From Halobellus ruber (GTDB lineage Archaea > Halobacteriota > Halobacteria > Halobacteriales > Haloferacaceae): a DNA stretch of 64,000 bases. The DNA lies in the NCBI RefSeq assembly GCF_014212355.1, contig NZ_JACKXD010000001.1, forward strand, positions 62,001 through 126,000, read 5' to 3'. The position numbers and the translations under genes were made by a program. The notes below the pieces were generated by a model. It saw only the letters and a list, made by a program, of their open reading frames with translations. It was not told the origin of the DNA and ran no database searches. This document shows, in pieces, positions 59,288-64,000 of this stretch; within the stretch, counting starts at the first letter, position 1; every line of letters starts with the position of its first letter.

Positions 59288-60133
59288 ATGACGCTGACCG
59301 TACTCGTGCCGTCCTCCCTCGTCCGGGAAGCCGAGGACAAACGCGAGGCAACTCGCAAACTCGGGTACGTCGCCCGCGCGGCGGCGGTGTTCCGGGCGGA
59401 TCGGCTCGCCGTCTTCCCCGACCGGGAAGGCGAGCGGCGCTGGGGGGGCGAGTTCGTCGAAACGGTGCTGCGATACGCCGCCACGCCGCCGGGGCTCCGA
59501 AAGGAGGTCTGGGGGCGACGCGACGAACTCGAGTACGTCGGCGTCCTACCACCCCTCCGCGTCCCGTCTACGACCGGCTCCGAATCGAACGGTTCGGGGT
59601 CGTTAACACAGGGAATCGTGACCGAGGTCGGACCTGACGGCCGCGTCCGGGTCAATTGCGAACTGCAACACCCACTCACCCTCCGCGCGCCTCCGTCGAT
59701 GGAGGTCGCGGAGGGCGAACGCGTCGCCATCAGGATCTCTTCGCGAGAACCGGTCCGTGCGCGGATCGTCGATCGGCCCCCTCCGGGCTTCGACGTGTCC
59801 CGTATGGACCTCGAGGAAGCGCTCGGCCGCGCCGACGCCGGGATCGGGATCGCCACGTCCCGCCACGGCGAGGCGCTGACCACCACGCGGCTGCCCGAGC
59901 TCGCCGCCCGGGTCGACCGGGCGGGCGCGACAGTCGCGTTCGGGTCGCCCGGCCGCGGGCTTCCGGCCATCCTCGGCGTCGGCACCGACGCCGTCGCCGA
60001 GGGGGCGGTCGAACCCGGAGCCGATCCGGGGTTCGACCTCTGGCTGAATACGATTCCGCGGCAGGGAAGCGAGACGGTACGCACCGAGGAAGCGGTGTTC
60101 GCCACGCTTGCTGCCCTGACACTCACGGAGTGA
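59288..60133 (+). CDS. Putative RNA uridine-N3 methyltransferase (SPOUT)
   Basis: A 281-residue RNA methylase of the archaeal DUF171/COG2106 type. 'TLTVLVPSSLVREAEDKREAT' starts the protein, 'RADRLAVFPD' and 'FVETVLRYAATPPGLRKEVW' follow, an OB/S1-like insert spans about 110-165, and the C-terminal SPOUT knot is 'VAFGSPGRGLPAILGVG' with the SAM-binding loop. Its conserved place immediately upstream of rpl3 suggests an rRNA target. Four bases separate it from rpl3. Confidence 0.85.
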   Translation: MTLTVLVPSSLVREAEDKREATRKLGYVARAAAVFRADRLAVFPDREGERRWGGEFVETVLRYAATPPGLRKEVWGRRDELEYVGVLPPLRVPSTTGSESNGSGSLTQGIVTEVGPDGRVRVNCELQHPLTLRAPPSMEVAEGERVAIRISSREPVRARIVDRPPPGFDVSRMDLEEALGRADAGIGIATSRHGEALTTTRLPELAARVDRAGATVAFGSPGRGLPAILGVGTDAVAEGAVEPGADPGFDLWLNTIPRQGSETVRTEEAVFATLAALTLTE

Positions 60134-60137
60134 TCAT

Positions 60138-61154
60138 ATGCCACAACCAAGCAGACCACGAAAAGGTTCGATGGGCTTCAGCCCGCGGAAGCGCGCGGCC
60201 AGCGAGGTCCCGCGTATCCGGTCGTGGCCCGACGACGACGGGGCCCCGGCCATCCAGGGGTTCGCCGGCTACAAGGCCGGAATGACCCAGGTGATGATGG
60301 TCAACGACCAGGCCAACTCCCCCCGCGAAGGGATGGAGGAGGCCGTGCCGGTGACCGTCGTGGAGACGCCGCCGATGCGCGCCGTCGCCCTTCGAGCCTA
60401 CGAGGACACGCCGTACGGTGCAAAGCCACTGACCGAAGTGTGGACCGGGGAGTTCGCCGAGTCGCTCGATCGCGTGCTCGATCTCCCCAACGAGGACACC
60501 TTCGAGTCGGACGCAGAGGACCTCCGCTCGGCCGTCGAGGCCGGCGACGTCGACGATGTCCGCCTCATCACCCACACCGTTCCCGCCGAGATGCGGAACG
60601 TCCCCAAGAAGGACCCCGACGTGATGGAGACCCGGGTCGGCGGCGGCTCCCTTGAGGAGCGCGTCGACTTCGCGCTCGATCTCGTCGGCGACGGCGGCGA
60701 CCACGAGCTCTCGGACGTCTTCCGTTCCGGCGAGTATCTCGACGTCGCCGGCGTCACCAAGGGGAAGGGAACCCAGGGCCCCGTCAAGCGGTGGGGCGTC
60801 CAGAAGCGGAAGGGCAAACACGCCCGCCAGGGATGGCGGCGCCGGATCGGCAACCTCGGTCCGTGGAACCCCTCCCGCGTGCGCTCGACCGTCCCCCAGC
60901 AGGGGCAGACGGGCTACCACCAGCGGACCGAACTGAACAAGCGCCTCCTCGCGATCGGCTCGGGGAGCGAACCGACAGTCGACGGCGGCTTCGTCGGCTA
61001 CGGCGAGGTCGACGGACCGTACGCGCTGATCAAGGGCTCGCTCCCGGGCCCCGACAAGCGCTTGCTGCGGTTCCGGCCCGCCGTCCGGCCGAGCGACCAG
61101 CCGCGCCTCGATCCCGAGGTACGCTACGTGTCGACCGAATCGAACCAGGGTTAA
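60138..61154 (+). CDS. rpl3: Ribosomal protein L3 (uL3)
   Basis: A 338-residue archaeal L3, a large-subunit protein that reaches the peptidyl-transferase centre. 'SRPRKGSMGFSPRKRAASEVPRIRSW' begins the protein; 'GFAGYKAGMTQVMMVND' and the long extension 'GTQGPVKRWGVQKRKGKHARQGWRRRIGNLGPW' are typical of the archaeal/eukaryotic form. It heads the S10-type cluster, with three bases between it and rpl4. Confidence 0.97.
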   Translation: MPQPSRPRKGSMGFSPRKRAASEVPRIRSWPDDDGAPAIQGFAGYKAGMTQVMMVNDQANSPREGMEEAVPVTVVETPPMRAVALRAYEDTPYGAKPLTEVWTGEFAESLDRVLDLPNEDTFESDAEDLRSAVEAGDVDDVRLITHTVPAEMRNVPKKDPDVMETRVGGGSLEERVDFALDLVGDGGDHELSDVFRSGEYLDVAGVTKGKGTQGPVKRWGVQKRKGKHARQGWRRRIGNLGPWNPSRVRSTVPQQGQTGYHQRTELNKRLLAIGSGSEPTVDGGFVGYGEVDGPYALIKGSLPGPDKRLLRFRPAVRPSDQPRLDPEVRYVSTESNQG

Positions 61155-61157
61155 ACT

Positions 61158-61904
61158 ATGCAAGCAACAATTCGCGACCTGAACGGCGACGACGCCGGCA
61201 CGCTCGACCTCCCCGAGGTCTTCGAGACCGCCTACCGTCCGGACCTCATCGAGCGCGCCGTGGTCGCCGCGCAGGCCAACCGAAAACAGGCGTACGGTGC
61301 CGACCCCTACGCGGGGTTGCGAACCCCCGCGGAGTCGTTCGGCAGCGGCCGCGGGATGGCGCACGTCCCCCGCGAGAACGGGCAGGCTCGGCGCGTCCCC
61401 CAGGCTGTCTCCGGCCGGAAGGCACACCCGCCGAAGGCCGAGAAGGACCAGGGCAAAGACATCAACGACAAGGAGCGGAAACTCGCCGTCCGATCGGCGC
61501 TGGCCGCCACGGCCGACGCGGAGCGCGTCGCCGACCGCGGCCACGAGTTCGATGACGATGTCGAACTCCCCGTGGTCGTCTCCGACGACTTCGAGGAGCT
61601 GGTGAAGACCCGCGAGGTCGTCGACCTGCTCGAATCCCTCGGCGTCCACGCCGACATCGAGCGGTCCGACGGGAACAAGAAGGTGAAGGCGGGCCGCGGC
61701 AAGACGCGTGGCCGGAAGTACACCCGGCCGAAGTCGATCCTCTTTGTGACCTCGGAGGAGCCCTCGAAGGCGGCGCGGAACCTCGCCGGCGCGGACGTGG
61801 TCACCGCCGACAACGTGAGCGCGGAGGATCTCGCGCCCGGCACGCACGCCGGCCGGCTCGCGCTGTACACCGAAAGCGCGATCGAGGAGGTGGCGGACCG
61901 ATGA
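61158..61904 (+). CDS. rpl4: Ribosomal protein L4 (uL4)
   Basis: A 248-residue large-subunit protein lining the exit tunnel. 'MQATIRDLNGDDAGTLDLPE' and the tunnel loop 'RVPQAVSGRKAHPPKAEKDQGKDINDKERKLA' are characteristic, as is 'KAGRGKTRGRKYTRPKSILFV' of archaeal L4e. Its stop overlaps the rpl23 start (ATGA). Confidence 0.97.
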   Translation: MQATIRDLNGDDAGTLDLPEVFETAYRPDLIERAVVAAQANRKQAYGADPYAGLRTPAESFGSGRGMAHVPRENGQARRVPQAVSGRKAHPPKAEKDQGKDINDKERKLAVRSALAATADAERVADRGHEFDDDVELPVVVSDDFEELVKTREVVDLLESLGVHADIERSDGNKKVKAGRGKTRGRKYTRPKSILFVTSEEPSKAARNLAGADVVTADNVSAEDLAPGTHAGRLALYTESAIEEVADR

Positions 61905-62155
61905 GCACGATCATCGAACATCCCCTCGTGACCGAGAAGGCGATGGACGAGATGGACTTCGACAACAAGCTCCAGTTCATCGTCGACATCGACGCCACGA
62001 AGAACGACGTGGTCGAGGAAGTCGAGTCGCGTTACGAGGTGTCGGTCGTGAGCGTCAACACGCAGGTGACACCGCAGGGCAAGAAGAAGGCGACCGTCCG
62101 ACTCGGCGACGACGACGACGCACAGGAAGTCGCCTCGCGGATCGGGGTGTTCTAA
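61901..62155 (+). CDS. rpl23: Ribosomal protein L23 (uL23)
   Basis: An 84-residue protein of the exit-tunnel rim that binds SRP and chaperones. 'IIEHPLVTEKAMDEMDFDNKLQFIVDIDATKNDVVEEVE' is the conserved N-terminal half. Start coupled to rpl4 (ATGA). Length is that of the archaeal form. Confidence 0.97.
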   Translation: MSTIIEHPLVTEKAMDEMDFDNKLQFIVDIDATKNDVVEEVESRYEVSVVSVNTQVTPQGKKKATVRLGDDDDAQEVASRIGVF

Positions 62156-62156
62156 G

Positions 62157-62894
62157 ATGGGACGACGAATCCAGGGGCAACGTCGCGGCCGCGGCACGTC
62201 CACGTTCCGGGCGCCGTCGCACCGCTACAAGTCCGACCTCTCGCACAAGAAGGACGAATCGGACGACACCGTCTCCGGGACGGTCGTCGACATCGAACAC
62301 GACCCCGCACGCAGCGCGCCGGTCGTCGCCGTCGAGTTCGAGGACGGCGACCAGCGGCTCGTGCTCGCGCCGGAAGGTGTCGCCGTCGGCGATTCCATCC
62401 AGGTCGGGGTCAGCGCGGAGATCAAACCCGGCAACACGCTGCCGCTCGCGGAGATCCCCGAGGGCGTGCCGGTATGTAACATCGAGCGCCAGCCCGGCGA
62501 CGGCGGGAAGTTCGCCCGCGCGTCGGGCACCAGCGCCCAGATCATCACCCACGACCGTCACGTGACGGCGGTGAAGCTGCCCTCGGGCCAGACCAAGCGG
62601 CTGAACCCCGAGTGCCGCGCAACCGTCGGCGTGGTCGCGGGCGGCGGCCGAACCGAAAAGCCGTTCGTGAAGGCCGGCAAGAAGCACCACAAGATGAAAT
62701 CACGCGGTACCAAGTGGCCCCGGGTCCGCGGGGTCGCCATGAACGCCGTCGACCACCCGTTCGGCGGCGGCGGCCGCCAGCACCCCGGACAGCCGAAGTC
62801 CGTCTCGCGGGACGCCCCGCCGGGACGGAAGGTCGGCGACATCGCCTCGAAGCGAACCGGTCGCGGCGGCAAAGGAGGCAAGGACAACTCATGA
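62157..62894 (+). CDS. rpl2: Ribosomal protein L2 (uL2)
   Basis: A 245-residue core protein needed for subunit association and peptidyl transfer. '[20 protein letters not shown]' is the archaeal N-terminus and '[21 protein letters not shown]' contains the essential histidine loop. One base separates it from rpl23, and its stop overlaps rps19 (ATGA). Confidence 0.97.
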   Translation: MGRRIQGQRRGRGTSTFRAPSHRYKSDLSHKKDESDDTVSGTVVDIEHDPARSAPVVAVEFEDGDQRLVLAPEGVAVGDSIQVGVSAEIKPGNTLPLAEIPEGVPVCNIERQPGDGGKFARASGTSAQIITHDRHVTAVKLPSGQTKRLNPECRATVGVVAGGGRTEKPFVKAGKKHHKMKSRGTKWPRVRGVAMNAVDHPFGGGGRQHPGQPKSVSRDAPPGRKVGDIASKRTGRGGKGGKDNS

Positions 62895-63313
62895 GTTCCG
62901 AATACCGAACCGGCCGCGAGGGTGAGTTCACCTACCGCGGCCACACGCTCGACGAGCTGCAGGAGATGTCGCTCGACGAGGTCGCGGAACTGCTCCCCGC
63001 ACGCCAGCGGCGAACCATCCAGCGAGGGCTCTCGGTCCAGCAGGAGAAGCTTCGGGAGCGCGCTCGGGAGGCCGGCGAACAGGAGACGGCCAACGACCCG
63101 ATCCGGACGCACCTCCGGGACATGCCGGTCCTGCCGGAGTTCGTCGACCTCACGTTCGAGGTCTACACCGGCCAGTCCTTCGAGCGCGTCCGCGTCGAAC
63201 CCGAAATGATCGGCCACTACCTGGGCGAGTTCCAACTGACACGGACGTCGGTGGAACACGGCCAGGCCGGCATCGGCGCGACCCGGTCCTCGAAGTTCGT
63301 GCCGCTCAAATAA
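62891..63313 (+). CDS. rps19: Ribosomal protein S19 (uS19)
   Basis: A 140-residue small-subunit head protein. '[35 protein letters not shown]' is the archaeal N-terminal part, and '[35 protein letters not shown]' with '[14 protein letters not shown]' is the conserved S19 core. Coupled to rpl2 by a 4-base overlap. Confidence 0.97.
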   Translation: MSSEYRTGREGEFTYRGHTLDELQEMSLDEVAELLPARQRRTIQRGLSVQQEKLRERAREAGEQETANDPIRTHLRDMPVLPEFVDLTFEVYTGQSFERVRVEPEMIGHYLGEFQLTRTSVEHGQAGIGATRSSKFVPLK

Positions 63314-63316
63314 CCC

Positions 63317-63787
63317 ATGGGTATCAACTACAGCGTCGAGGCCGACCCGGAGACCACCGCCAAGGGGATGCTCCGCGATCGGCCCATCAGCCTGAAGCAC
63401 AGCAAGGCCATCGCACGGCAGATCAAGGGACGGACCGTCGCGGAGGCGCAGTCGTACCTCCAGGACGTCATCGATGAGGTCCAGTCGGTCCCGTTCAAGC
63501 AGCACAACTCCGGCGTCGGCCACCGGTCGGACATCGACGGGTGGGACGCGGGCCGCTACCCCGAGAAGGCCTCGAAGGCGTTCCTGGAGTTGCTGGAGAA
63601 CGTCGCCTCGAACGCCGACGAGCAGGGGTTCGACGGCGAGGAGATGGCGATCAAACACGTCGCCCCCCACAAGGTCGGCGAGCGCCAGGGCCGGAAGCCC
63701 CGGGCGTTCGGCAGCGCCGACCCGTGGAACACGCCGATCTGCGACGTCGAACTGATCATCGAGGAGCCCGAGGAGGTCGAAGCCTGA
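63317..63787 (+). CDS. rpl22: Ribosomal protein L22 (uL22)
   Basis: A 156-residue exit-tunnel protein. 'YSVEADPETTAKGMLRDRPISLKHSKAIARQIKGRTVAEAQSYL' and the tunnel hairpin followed by 'VGERQGRKPRAFGSADPWNTP' match the archaeal form. Its stop overlaps the start of rps3 (TGATG). Confidence 0.97.
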   Translation: MGINYSVEADPETTAKGMLRDRPISLKHSKAIARQIKGRTVAEAQSYLQDVIDEVQSVPFKQHNSGVGHRSDIDGWDAGRYPEKASKAFLELLENVASNADEQGFDGEEMAIKHVAPHKVGERQGRKPRAFGSADPWNTPICDVELIIEEPEEVEA

Positions 63788-64000
63788 TGGCGGACGAACA
63801 CCAGTTCATCGAGGACGGCCTCCAGCGCTCCCAGATCGACGAGTTCTTCGCGGACGAACTCGGCCGAGCCGGCTACGGCGGGATGGACGTCGCGAAGACG
63901 CCGATGGGGACCCAGATCGTCCTCAAAGCCGAGAAGCCCGGCATGGTCATCGGCAAGGGCGGGAAGAACATCCGGAAGGTCACCAGCGAACTCGAGGAAC
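63787..64000 (+). CDS. rps3: Ribosomal protein S3 (uS3), partial at window end
   Basis: The first 71 codons of S3, cut by the window end. 'MADEHQFIEDGLQRSQIDEF' followed by 'ELGRAGYGGMDVAKTPMGTQIVLKAEKPGMVIGKGGKNIRKVT' contains the KH-domain GxxG loop (GKGG). S3 lies at the mRNA entry site. It is coupled to rpl22. Confidence 0.95.
   Translation, partial: MADEHQFIEDGLQRSQIDEFFADELGRAGYGGMDVAKTPMGTQIVLKAEKPGMVIGKGGKNIRKVTSELEE

Overview
This 64-kb window comes from a halophilic archaeon (class Halobacteria). The DNA is very GC-rich, the predicted proteins are strongly acidic, and genes are packed with TGATG/GTGA overlaps. The gene content is archaeal: CofD, Tpt1/KptA, an archaeal ATP-dependent DNA ligase, PibD-type pilins, a PGF-CTERM surface glycoprotein and an archaeal S10 ribosomal operon. 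Most of the window is chromosomal housekeeping DNA with no large mobile element. Accessory signal sits in intergenic gaps and beside tRNA genes.

Layout. 0-9.3 kb: small conserved genes, a CobW-type metallochaperone (minus), an ArsA/GET3 ATPase, the peptide/pyruvate carrier CstA, a Tat lipoprotein and two VOC-fold genes, one apparently frameshifted. 9.4-9.9 kb: tRNA-His with two partial copies of its 3' end, then an orphan IS200/IS605-type end hairpin. 10-21 kb: aldo/keto reductase, a saccharopine-dehydrogenase-like enzyme, pyrG-guaAb and a small Rossmann-like gene, a coenzyme cluster (cofD, a Dus-like barrel, a CitG-like gene and DUF447), type 1 isopentenyl-diphosphate isomerase and an SDR. 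21-30.7 kb: tRNA-Leu, phosphoglycerate mutase, an HTH regulator, a Sua5-type enzyme, an orphan Cas4-like nuclease, NikR, and DNA ligase followed by a beta-CASP nuclease. 30.7-39.3 kb: cupin, phosphatase, KptA, FKBP, a large VPS62-like lipoprotein, SDR, MBL hydrolase, an Lrp-TRASH metal regulator and tRNA-Pro with a tail relic. 39.4-45.8 kb: an SLC13-like permease interrupted by an in-frame TGA, an archaeal superfamily II helicase, a site-2 protease with CBS domains and a CinA-like protein. 45.9-52.6 kb is the cell-surface region: small membrane proteins, two tandem type IV pilins, a 1200-residue surface glycoprotein and a DUF77 protein. 52.7-58.6 kb: a Bat-type regulator, an orphan formate-dehydrogenase-like molybdoenzyme, a membrane protein, UspA and an arylsulfotransferase-like protein. 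58.7-64 kb: tRNA-Gly with two tail relics, then a SPOUT methylase and rpl3-rpl4-rpl23-rpl2-rps19-rpl22-rps3 (cut by the window end).

The most unusual content is non-coding. (i) Three tRNA genes (His, Pro, Gly) are each followed by degenerate copies of their own T-arm and 3' acceptor strand. The Pro and Gly relics carry the same 49-nt block (40/49 identical) bounded by inverted T-loop sequences. (ii) Three 80-bp elements share ATACTG...CAGTAT ends: two have one core, the third an unrelated hairpin core of the same length. (iii) Two 76-bp palindromic elements differ at only 2 positions. (iv) A structured repeat with GGAAGG...CCTTC closing arms occurs three times, once collapsed to its arms. None carries a transposase. 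I found no CRISPR array, complete insertion sequence, rRNA or recognised defence operon. All homology statements are from recognition of motifs in the translations; no database search was possible.
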